Shown one piece after another: positions 19,519 to 29,308 of a stretch of DNA of 64,000 nt; the first letter of the stretch is position 1, and every line of letters starts with the position of its first letter. A program made the translations under genes and the position numbers. Source of the DNA: Tribonema minus (lineage: Eukaryota > Sar > Xanthophyceae > Tribonematales > Tribonemataceae). The DNA is taken from NCBI GenBank assembly GCA_017506865.1, contig JAFCMP010000079.1, positions 1,240,001-1,304,000 on the forward strand, written 5' to 3'. Below the pieces are notes generated by a model. That model was given only the letters and a program-made list of their open reading frames with translations. It did not search any database and had not been told where the DNA came from.

Positions 19519-19723
19519 GTTTAGGGCGGGTGGGAGGTTGACAACTAGAGAAGTGTGAGCTCTCCGTCTGTAATGGCAAGACGCAGCCGGAACCAAACCG
19601 GTAATGGCCGATAACAAGGGTATCGGGTTGCAGTCGTATCTGACTCGTCCCAGGACTCCCCCCCAGGCAGGACTTTGGCCTCAGGCGCAGCTTCAGAAAC
19701 ACTTTACGTCTCTCACCTCGAAC
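19519..19723. promoter_or_regulatory. 205-bp shared region between two divergent LHC genes
   Basis: The start codons of the two antenna genes (19518 minus, 19724 plus) are separated by only 205 bp with no repeats, so both promoters and 5' UTRs must fit here. No TATA box is obvious. GTAATGGCAAG and GTAATGGCCGA are near-repeats at about 19571 and 19601. A pyrimidine/C run lies near 19657. Coordinated light regulation is inferred from the arrangement only. Confidence 0.65.
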
Positions 19724-21238
19724 ATGAAGGCAGCGGCGGTAGCTCTGGTGGCGTGCGGTGGCGTGGCGGCCTACCAGGCCCCCTCCATGGTCTTCGGCAA
19801 GAAGAGCGGTGGCGCAGCAGCACCCGCGAAGAGCGCTAAGGCCGCAGGCCCACGTGAGTCTGGTGCATGTTGGACTGGCAGGGCAGGCTTCGTGACTAGT
19901 GAGGCGCCGCAGATCCTATGCCTGGCAGCGTTGGGAAGGAATGACCAGGCAAAGCAGTGCTGGCCGCGGATGGCGCAGCGGGCGGGTGGGGCGGTCCAGA
20001 CACATGCATGTGTGCGTGTCTGGTCTGCTACAGTCAGACGGCGATCATGTTGTTTTTGTAGTATGTGACTTGATTAGCTGCACAGCCACCAAGGGAGACC
20101 TCGTGCATATTTAATGCTTGCATAGGGCCTATAGATGCAGTGCATCGTCGTGCACGGATCACGCCTGGCCAGCGCGCATGCTGTCGGTACTTATGCAGCG
20201 ATCAGAGCTCTGTTCACTCAAACAATGGCGTCAAAGCAGGCTCGGTGCTTACGAGGCAGCAGCACAGACCTGCAGTGTGCAAGTCAGTTGTCGTCGTTGT
20301 CTTAATAGTTGCAGTTGTAATGCCTCGGCAGGGTCGCAAAACGGGCTGTCGCACTGCCGGCAAGCATTCGTATCTTAGGTAGATGCCTGCTGTGCACGCC
20401 CTCTACAAATGTTGCCTCATCTAGTAAGCCACCACTATCTGACTGCAAACTCTACTGCCACCGTCTTACGTCCTCAGCCGCGTTCCTCCGCGAGACCGAG
20501 CCGGGACAGGGCGCCGCCGGCGCGTGGTACGTCCGCGAGGACCCCACTCTGTCCACCTCCCTGCCCTGGGTCACCAAGCCCGTCATCGGCGACGGCGACA
20601 TGATCGGCGACGTCGGCTTTGACCCGCTCAGCCTCAGCAAGACGTTCGACATCTCCTGGCTGCGCGCGGCGGAGCTCAAGCACGGCCGCGTGTGCATGCT
20701 CGCCGCCGTGGGCCTCGTGACGCCGGAGCTTGTGCAGCACCCCGTGGGCTTCGACGGCTTCTCGTTCCCCGCCGAGTTCACGCAGATGAACGCCATCGCG
20801 GCGCTCGGTGCGGTCCCCAAGTTCGGCCTCGCGCAGATCGTGCTCGCGTGCGGCCTGATCGAGATCGCGACGTTCGGCTCCAACTACAACTCGGCCTTCA
20901 ACTACGAGGACGGCCTCTCGCTGCTTGAGCGCGCCAAGCTCGAGGGCAACGAGCGCACGTTCCTCACGGGCGTCGCCAAGACGACCTCCAACATCAACAA
21001 GTTCGGCAACGCGCTCGAGGTGGGCTTCGAGAAGCCGGGCTCGGACAACGCGGGCGACCTGGGCTTCGACCCCCTGGGCCTCGCCGCCAACGGCGTGCGC
21101 TCCGACTACGCGCTCGCGGAGATCAAGCACGCGCGCCTGGCGATGATCGGCGTTCTGGGCATGCTCCTCGGACAGTTCTACGAGCCTTCCAAGGGCGTTC
21201 TGCAGCAGACCCTGGACTGGGCCGCAGAGCAGGCATAG
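19724..21238 (+). CDS. Light-harvesting chlorophyll a/c-binding protein, divergent type (two exons)
   Basis: Exon 1 is 19724-19853 (donor CCCAC|GTGAGT) and exon 2 is 20478-21238 (acceptor CTCAG). Phase 1 matches and gives 296 residues. The N-terminus MKAAAVALVACGGVAAYQAPS looks like a signal peptide with an AYQAP variant of the ASAFAP junction. The mature part has IGDVGFDPLSLSK, helix 1 AAELKHGRVCMLAAVGLV, helix 2 GLAQIVLACGLIEIATF, a second GDLGFDPLGLA repeat, and helix 3 AEIKHARLAMIGVLGMLLG. It is longer than the neighbour because of about 50 extra residues between helices 2 and 3. Exon 2 is strongly GC-rich. It belongs to the LHC superfamily; the subfamily (Lhcr- or Lhcf-like) was not resolved. 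Confidence 0.93.
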
Positions 21239-22862
21239 AGACGCTACCCCCCCCCCCCCCCCCCACGCCCGCCCCCCCCCCGCATTGTACCTCTTTTGTT
21301 CTCACAACATATACTTTTAAACCTGAAAGAGGGAGGGCGGCTGGTTGTTTCGGTGCCTTGAGGCCATGACTCCCCGGTGCATAAATATCATCAAACCATG
21401 TTTAAAGATAGTTCAGCGGCTGCGCGCGTACCCTCCTACGTCCGTGTTGCTGCGTCTGCATGGTGCTGCATGCTTGCATTTGCTCCTATTGTCCTTTCAA
21501 CGCTTCTGCATTGGAGCAGGCCACTTGCGCAGGCAAGCCAGGAGAGGCAGGCGGCAGGTACGCACGGAGAGACAGGCGGGGGTGAGCACGTACATCTACT
21601 CTACGGTGGCGACACAGGCCCAGCGGATCACTGTAGCTTGTGCCAGAAGCTGAGCGATGGCAGATGGCCAGCTTGTGGCGATGCCCTGTGTGCTATTGGG
21701 GGACTTGCCGCTGTTTGCTGTCTTGCCGCATCCATGCGCAGTGCATGCTACACAGGGCGTAGATGTGCACCACCACTGCAGGTGCATCAGCACATGACCG
21801 AGCGCTGTTTCACAGCATCAATGCATGCTTCATGAAGGGTAGTGTTGAGACTGCCCTTATTAATGATATGTGCAGCTGAAGAGCCCAGCGACCACCGATC
21901 AGGCACAGCTGTGCCTGCTATTCTGCTGCTGAATGCCACGGCAATCACACCGTTTGATGAATGCCGCGGTAATCACACCAATTGAGCAATTCACAGCATC
22001 ATGCACGTTGTTGGCATGATGTAATGGTCGAGGCCATGTCACGACGACCCACTGCAGCAGCCGATCGGCACAGCTTGCGCGTGTGTCAGCGATCAAGTAT
22101 GAGTTGGGGTGAGAGCTACAGCTGCAGCGTGTGCTGTCATGCGTTGCCGTATGCATGTGGCAACTGATAAGTGGTGATGCATCAGTCTGTAGCACTTGTT
22201 ACTGTCGGCTACATTGATATTTTTAAGAAGTAGTGGGCCAGGCAAGCAGCTTCTCAAGCTTGGTTTGCAGATGCCATCTCACATTCATCTATGTAGGAAT
22301 CTGCAGCGGTGTGAATATACTGGGAGGATGTTGAAGTTTAGCTTGAAGTTAAAGTTCAGATGGCGCCACTGAAGCGTGACAGCACGTCAGGGTCCATATA
22401 CGCAGCAGCTACAGCAAAGAGCATGCAGAGAGCAGCAGTACATCAAGACTAGGCAAACCTGTGCATGTATCTACAGGGCAGCCTGCGGCTTACCATATCA
22501 ACAAGAAGTCATGGCACCACATGGTCATCATGCGCCAGCACATGCAGAGGCGCCTTTGGCACCGTTCTGCGTTGTCATTGTGTCACCTTCTTCACATGAC
22601 ACAGAAACGCTGACGCCAACGTCAATGGTGCCGTGCCGGTGGCCGACCAGCAACCGCGCCACGCATCGGCGGCGTGTGCCCCACGGCTCCAACTTCAACT
22701 TCTCCCCATGTGCTGAACAACCATGTCTCAGCGTGTCTGTGACGACATATGCTGCTGCGTCACTGCTCAGGCAAGTGGGTACGGTTGCGGTAGCACTCAA
22801 TCGCCTGCTAGTGAAGCACAGGCTTCGCAAACGAGAGCGCCACGGTCGCTGTGCAGCGGGCG
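21239..22862. other. Intergenic region between convergent LHC and AP-4 sigma genes
   Basis: It starts with a C-run (about 21247-21264 and a second run to 21281) in the 3' UTR of the LHC gene. The remainder is about 50% GC with no conserved frame. A TTTAGCTTGAAGTTAAAGTT motif lies at 22336-22355. No RNA gene was recognised. Confidence 0.5.
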
Positions 22863-25622
22863 CTACAACGACTTGCTGCCAAAGCCCGCGTCGTCGTTGG
22901 CGGACACCTTGTCCATGAGCTGCAGCGGTTTCAGGATGTTGTCGCGGTTCGCCTCGCACACGCAGCCGTTCATGACCTGCCGCGCAGTGAACGGGCAAGC
23001 ACCAGTCAGGGCAGCAACAGATGGTATTGTCTGCCAATGGAGTGGCCATGACGGGCAAGCACCAGTCACGGCAGTGACAACACGGCAAGCACCAGTCAGG
23101 GCAGTGACCACACAATATGTCTGCAAATGGAGTATCTGTAATGAGTGGTTATGTCCTTGCTTCATCCACTTGTTGGCACATGTATCAGAAGCACGCTGTG
23201 AGGGCACTGCAAGACGTACGATCGCGTCGATTTACGCACGTTAAGTGTGTACGAGAGTTCATGGGTGGCAGCGATCATCCGCCGCGATGCCCACAGCCTG
23301 GCGCAGAAGGCGCCGGGGCAGAGTCACGACTCAGCATACTTGATGTTGGCCAGAGCTGTGCACTGCGTTGACCATAGCAGTGGCGCACACCAATTCTAGC
23401 ACAAGGGTCGCACAACTGGAGATATCACTGGTGCAATCTCGTGCGCACGCAAGCTTGAGGTGGGTGCTGCGCATCATGCGGAACTAAGCACTGGATTGAC
23501 GGGTGCAATAACCTTGGTACCGCTGTGCTGTTTCGTGCGACAACTGCCGTGCCGCCTCGTTCCGTCATGACGCGGCTGCTTTCTACAGCAGCAAGACCTA
23601 TCGAGATGCGTGAGCGCTGACACAGCATAAAGAAACTGGTGCTTTTGCAGGCGCCAGGACACACAACGAGGGGCAGCCTTACCATCTCGTCCAGTATGAA
23701 GTGCGTCTTCTCGAGGTTGAACATGATGTCGAGCTCGCACACGCTCTGGAAGTACTTGTCCTGCAGAGGGTGCAGACGACGCTGCGGTCAGAACTGTGTG
23801 TTCACGTCCGCACTTGGGCGGCTGGCGCCCTCAAATATCAGTAACATGCACGTATAAGTGCACAGCAGCACGCTGATCGATGCGCTCTGTTCACATTGCC
23901 TGATTACCCGTTCGTTGCCTGATCTCACAGGCTCATTTCATGAGGACGCATCAGTGGCAGCGCTCCGAAGCTCTGACAGTACGCTGCGCGCAGACACCAT
24001 GCTCACAGGCAGATGAAGGGTAGACGTCCCGCGTGTGTTGAAGGCCACAAGCATGCACGCCTAGGAAAAACCAGAGTGACAGCGACGATGGCACATGCTG
24101 AGCAGCCATTGTATGCTGCGAGATGCGCAGAGAGCACCGATACTGCAGAGCACTGACGCAAAGTGCTTCCACGTGCAATGTGCGCCAGTGCGTCCGTTGC
24201 ACCAGTCACACACAAAGAGCACCCAGTACACAGAGCACCCACCGGCTTCTTCATCAGGCAGCGCATGTATGTATGTACTTGGAAGTATGTCTGGTTTCAT
24301 GATACACAGAGAGCGCCCACCAGCGTCTCCACCAGGCAATGAATGTATGCACGTGTGTCCATGTTCATGATACACAACAGTATAGTGACATGTTTATAAT
24401 ACGCTCTAAAGAGAGCACCCACCAGCGTCTCCACCAGGCAGTGTATGAACTCCAGCATCCCCAGCTCGTTCTCCTCGTCCGAGCTGTCCACGCCGACTAT
24501 GAAGAACAGGGAGGCGTACTGTGCCAACGGCGGCAGCGGCGCAGCAGCAGCGCGCAGCGCGGAGTCAGCAGCGGCGGCGGTGAGTGCACTCAGCGAGCGT
24601 AGTGCGTGCTCGACGGCAGAGTCATGATGCAGCCGATGATTGTCAGAGAGCAGGTGGCACACAGCATTGTTAGGCAGGCGGCAAGCAGGCCCTACGGGTC
24701 TTGCCATCCAATAACGGAATACGCTGACAGTTCTTCCTTCCAAGTATGTCGTCAACGTTCGGCGTGCGCCGCCGAACTTGGTGTCATTGCAGCCATGTAC
24801 AAACTGTCTAAAACAAGTAAGACGCTTATGCAAAGTAGATTGACCGCGGGCCACAGGCTCACCTGTACGGTAGTGGCTCAGTGCAGGTGTCAGTGCTCTG
24901 ATGCCTGGGAGCGAGCGTCATTTAGCAGCAAACAGAGTCCAAAAAGCGGCTGATGATCCCGTGCCTACAAGACGCAAGCGCAGCTCACTCACCCGCCGAT
25001 AGATGATCTTGTACCCGCGGAATTCAAAGAAGGAGCATTGGAGCTCACTTCTGCTGAAACACCGCCGGACCACCTCTGCCTGTCAGAAGAGAGATGGACA
25101 AACCCAAAGTTGGCGCAAACAACATAGACTGGTGTGACACATATACTGCTGCTGCCATGGAGCTCGACGCATAAATTTATGCAGTACACGCATGCTGTGG
25201 GGCACATGTTACTTGCTCGAAGCTATTGCTCTCAATAGCTGCACTTAACCTGAAGCAAATCAACTATGCAAAGAGCTGTTCTCTGTCCACGCAAACCTCC
25301 AACCCTGGCCAAACAGACGTGCGGCTTCAGCCTGATGAAAGTTTAGATCAATTGCGTGCACCTTGGAAGTCAAGTCCAATCAGCAACATGGCACAAGCTT
25401 GCAGAAATGTACTTCAGCAATTCAGCAAGTGGCAGCTTTGTCAAGACCGTCTGTAGCTGTCACTGCAGCAGGTTCTCGTTTTTTGTCACGATTCTGCGAC
25501 TGGCCATCGCGCATCATAGTTCTCACCTCCAGGGCCACTCTTTCAGGTATCGGCAGCCACTCATAATAGCTGGATACTCGGGTCTGTCCCATCTTGTTGA
25601 CCATCAGCACGAACTTGATCAT
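22863..25622 (-). CDS. AP4S1: AP-4 adaptor complex sigma subunit (five exons)
   Basis: Exons on the minus strand: 25622-25527, 25079-24993, 24518-24423, 23760-23683 and 22976-22863. All are phase 0 and join to 156 residues. The start [20 protein letters not shown] is typical of AP-4 sigma (sigma-1 and sigma-2 start differently). It continues with [72 protein letters not shown] and [20 protein letters not shown], all diagnostic of the longin-like fold. It acts in the small AP-4 coat at the trans-Golgi network, sorting cargo. The ATG lies 124 bp from the next start on the other strand. Intron 3 contains tandem copies of the end of exon 3; intron 4 has repeats near its acceptor. Confidence 0.93.
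22990..23130 (-). repeat. Acceptor-proximal tandem repeat in intron 4 of the AP-4 sigma gene
   Basis: GGCAAGCACCAGTCA(G/C)GGCAG occurs three times (about 22995, 23053 and 23083), with a longer unit including TCTGC(C/A)AATGGAGT at about 23029 and 23118. The innermost copy abuts the acceptor of exon 5. The upstream unit also contains GTCATGG on the minus strand, like the exon start GTCATGA. Confidence 0.65.
24232..24423 (-). repeat. Two decoy copies of the AP-4 sigma exon-3 end and its splice donor
   Basis: The real exon end and donor (plus strand AGAGCACCCACCAGCGTCTC..., about 24412-24440) recur as AGAGCGCCCACCAGCGTCTC at about 24310 and AGAGCACCCACCGGCTTCTT at about 24231. All three continue into a recognisable copy of the IHCLVET coding end. 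TTCATGATACAC is shared between units (about 24296 and 24364). Spacings are about 103 and 78 bp. Each copy keeps a GTGGG donor on the minus strand. Confidence 0.8.
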
Positions 25623-25746
25623 CGTTACATTCAAGTCTCCTCCTCCTGCCGATGTCTTTTTTGTCGAGAGTTGCTGACTACAGCTGGCTGCGAACCAGTC
25701 CTGCAAGCTTCCCAGCACAGCTCACCGCGCGTGTTACTCAACTTTC
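25623..25746. promoter_or_regulatory. Short shared region between AP-4 sigma and the methyltransferase gene
   Basis: The divergent starts are 124 bp apart (187 bp if the downstream ATG at 25810 is used). Nothing resembling a TATA box was seen. Bidirectional promoter activity is inferred from spacing. Confidence 0.5.
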
Positions 25747-28700
25747 ATGGAAAACTTCATGAACTTTCTGTTGATGTTGAACCTCAAAAACTCAAAACTC
25801 CAGCTCTCCATGCCTGAACTAGGCCCAGAAGGTGGCCCTGTGTTGACCAAGGTTAGGGGGGATGGGCTGCCTAAGCAAAACGCCCAAGTGGAACAGAGCA
25901 TCGAGATCGAGTTTGGTGATAAGCTGCTCTCCTTGAGTCTTGTCTGGGAGGACGGAGAGGATCAGCTGGCGCCTCTCTTTTCAGGTATATGCACTGTCTT
26001 TGCAATCAGTGGTGCAGTACATTGAGATGCCTTGGTCCCGTGCTTGATATCTCACTCATCTAGATCTCGCAATCATGTAAAGGTTATCAGGGGAGAGGAC
26101 TGTACGCCATAATCATCAGCTCACAGTCTGAGCTTTTGTGATAGCTGGAGTAGATGACAACATTGATGTAAAGTACGTCTGCACGTCCGCAGTTTGCACC
26201 TAGCATGCTTTCCTAGCACAATATTTCTTCTAGCAGCCCGAGCCGACCCGCAGCCAGGGACGTATCGCATCGCACGTCCTGTTGGGTTTGGTGCGCCTCA
26301 ACCCTGTGACATCATTGCCTTTCAAGTTTCAACACTGGACAGCACACAGCACGGAAGCTTGCCCCCCAAGCAGCAGTGCTCCGCACCCAACAGCATCTGC
26401 GGCATGCGACGTTTGCGCCTGTCGCCAAGTACAGCCCAGCAGTCTTGCGAACAAAGTGTTTCGAATTTCTGAAGTTTGTACATGTAACTTCACTTTCTGA
26501 CGCACGAGCCATCTATGTGTGTTCAGACACACACAGCACTAGCTGCACTCGCGTACACTTGTCTGCATCCAGGCGCTTACGTGCCTGTTGTCGCATTTTC
26601 TGCAGGGGCATGCTGGGCGGGCACGATAGTGTGGCAGGCAGCGCTGGACCTCAGTGACTACTTGAGCAGGCACCACGCCGGGCAGCTCGCAGGCGGCGCC
26701 ACGGTGGTGGAGCTCGGATGCGGCATGTGAGAAATGAACGCGCCGTGTAAGGCGCACTCTGACCCACGAGTGAGTGAAGTAGGCAGTTGTGGCTGAACTT
26801 CATGCCTGTTGCTGTCGTGGGGTGTCACTACTCTAGCAGGAGTTCTTCCGACTCCAGTCGTGTTCGCGTGCATGTGAGAACGGACGCCCGTACCTAGGAA
26901 GAGGGCACTCTCCAGCCCACGAGTGTGCCCCGCACCTGTGTCGCCAAACTTCACACCTGCTGTGGTGGGGTGTCGGTAGCCCTAATGGATGTGCTCCCGA
27001 CCATGGGCCATTTGTGTGCACGGCGCTGGTTTATGCTGTTCCCACGCGAACCTATATTGGTCTCAGTGCGCAGCCAACGCCCACAGCAGCCAGGCACATT
27101 CCAACTTGTGCTGTGGCCCCTTGTTGAGGTGGCAGTCGTGCATGTCAAGCCAACGACACACCTTCCAAGTACTTCGATTGATTGCTGGCACATGCCCTGG
27201 AATGGGGCATCCCTGCCCCCTCACGCACCTGCAGCTGCGACACTGCTGCCGCGCATGTCATAGCTAGTCATAGACGCCTGGCTTCCATTCATACGCTTAG
27301 CATCGGCACCACAATACCTCACATGCTACAGCATCCGGTGGCATACCATCCAGAGTCGTGCGCGCCATAGCACTTGAAGTTGAGTGGCAGCGCGCTCGTT
27401 CGACGAGGCCGCAACACACACCTTAGCTGAAAAACGTGCCCCGCAACAAGTGTCTTAACTGACTGACTCCCATCGCAACGTGGCCGCATCTCTGCGGCGC
27501 TGCGCAGCGGCGTGCCCGGCATGGTGGCGCACCTGCTCGGCGCTAGCGCAGTGCTCACGGAGCAGGCGGAGCTGCTGGGTCTGCTAAGGAGGAACCTGGC
27601 CGCAAACTTCGGCGTCGCGCACGCCTCGGCTTCACAGGTCAGCTGTCACCAGGGCTGCTGCGCGACTGGAGAGACCTGCAGTTTGTGAATCATACAATCA
27701 CGCTTGGGAGTACATTGGTACATTGAAGAATGGTTGAGCGCTGTTTCAGCTCTCTTCAGCACATCTGAGTCCTAGTGCAAGATGCGTGATCTGATCATCT
27801 GGACCATTTTGCGCCAACACCAAAAGGTACAACATACGCGCCCTGAGCGAGAATTAATAAAAAGTACAACATACGTTGCTGCGCGCTGCAGACGCAGCAC
27901 CGATCGCAGTGCTCAGCTTGGGTGCGGGTATGCGTTCATACATTGGTGGGTGGTTGAGCACTGTGTCAATTTGTGACCAGACATAGAGTCTTCTTACAGC
28001 ACTCGTGATGTGTCAATCTAGACCCTAATGCGATCTCAAGCATAATCAACGCACATTGTAGGGTGCTGCGCGACAGGGTGCCGGCTGCAGCGCGCAGCTT
28101 GCGTGCAGGTCTGCACTCGTGACGCGGCAGTGTCTGAATCTGCGGCGCTTCAGCCCGCGAGTGCTGCCTTAGTGGAACGGTCATGGTTAGAGTTAGCTTG
28201 GCCTGTGTCCGATGCGCGCGCAGCCGCTGTGCTCAGACTGTTTACCGGCGCGTCGGCACAGACAAGCGAAACACTGCCCCGCGGCGCAGTGCCGCCGGTG
28301 ATGTGCGTGCTGCTTTTGGTGCCTTTTACGCATGGGAGATGCCACGTAGACTGCCGGCCGCCGACTTCAACTTTGACGTGTGCAATCAGTCCCGCGTGAC
28401 GATGGTGCGGCTGTGCGACACCCGACTTGAGCCTGTGGGGATGCCATGATGGCTGTGGTGTACGAGAGGTGACAACTGCGTTGTGCTCAGCAACGCTCTG
28501 CAACATTCGCATTGAGCTCAGGAGTGCTCATGGACAATGCTCGATGCCATATATACAACAGGCGCGGCGGCTGTTGTGACTGTCACATGCGGAACACAGT
28601 CAACTGATGCATGGCTGCTGCTGCTGCTCTTGCGCATGCACGCTCCACCAGGCCTCTGCAGCCGCCGACACACACGACGCTGCTCACTCAGTCGACGTCA

Positions 28701-29086
28701 GCCTGAATGCAGCCAGACGACGCACTGCGCCGTTCATCAGCGCGGCGCAGCTGGACTGGGCCACGGACGACCCCCGGGCGCTGCTGCGCGACCACTTCGA
28801 GGGGGCGCACCCCGACTTTATTCTGTCCGCCGACTGCATCTACGAGCCCCTGTACGGGGAGTCCTGGAAAGCGCTGGTGACCGCGCTGCGCGGGCTGTGC
28901 GGGCCGCACACGCGCGCACTCGTGTGCGTGGAGCGTCGAACGGCGGATGGCATCAATGGGTTTTTGGATGCGGCCAGGGGGGCGGGGCTCGAGGTGACGC
29001 TGCCGCACGCGAGCGGCGCCAGCGGCGTGCCGATAGAGCTGTACGAGATGCGGCAGCCGCCGCGGCATGGCGGCAGTGACAGATGA
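25747..29086 (+). CDS. METTL21-like (Methyltransf_16) protein methyltransferase (four exons)
   Basis: Exons 25747-25984, 26606-26726, 27508-27637 and 28652-29086 join in phase to 307 residues. An in-frame ATG at 25810 would give 286 and starts just before MPELGPEGG. The family signature is seen in order: GTIVWQAALDLSDYL, the SAM-binding motif I GGATVVELGCGIGVPGM, LTEQAELLGLLRRNLAANFG (acidic loop and Asn), LDWATDD and PDFILSADCIYEP. Such enzymes methylate lysines of elongation factors, chaperones or other proteins; the substrate cannot be told. The exon 3 to 4 join is the least certain, since the acceptor CCACCAG at 28651 was chosen for phase. Intron 2 begins with a tandem duplication that includes the donor; intron 3 contains a 25-bp micro-insertion. 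Confidence 0.8.
26723..27016 (+). repeat. Tandem duplication of a splice-donor region in the methyltransferase gene
   Basis: The exon-2 end and donor GCAT|GTGAGAA (26723) recurs as GCATGTGAGAA at 26870. The following about 110 bp are recognisably repeated with a 147-bp period (GGCACTCT-CC-A-GCCCACGAGTG, AACTTCA-ACCTGYTG, GTGGGGTGTC). The second copy is a decoy donor. Confidence 0.8.
27827..27875 (+). repeat. 25-bp micro-insertion with 12-bp direct repeats
   Basis: GTACAACATACG occurs at 27827-27838 and 27864-27875. Between them lies CGCCCTGAGCGAGAATTAAT followed by AAAAA (27839-27863), identical to the 3' terminus after the reverse-transcriptase fragment at 605-1124. It looks like an extremely 5'-truncated copy with target duplication, inside intron 3 of the methyltransferase gene. 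Confidence 0.8.
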
Positions 29087-29308
29087 CAATAGAACTGTTA
29101 AAGTTTGCATCAGTACCAGTTTGTGTGTCGCACTTGCCATGTGTTCGCTGGATTAGTTACAATGATCAACTTTTTTTAGTTTGGTGTGCGCGTCACAGCT
29201 CAACTTTTTCAGTTCCACATTTCACGTGTCACGTTTGAACCGAACGAAACGGCAAAGGTGTGCTCCCTTTCCTGAGGTGTAGTGCAGGTAGCAGCCGTAG
29301 AGGAAGAC

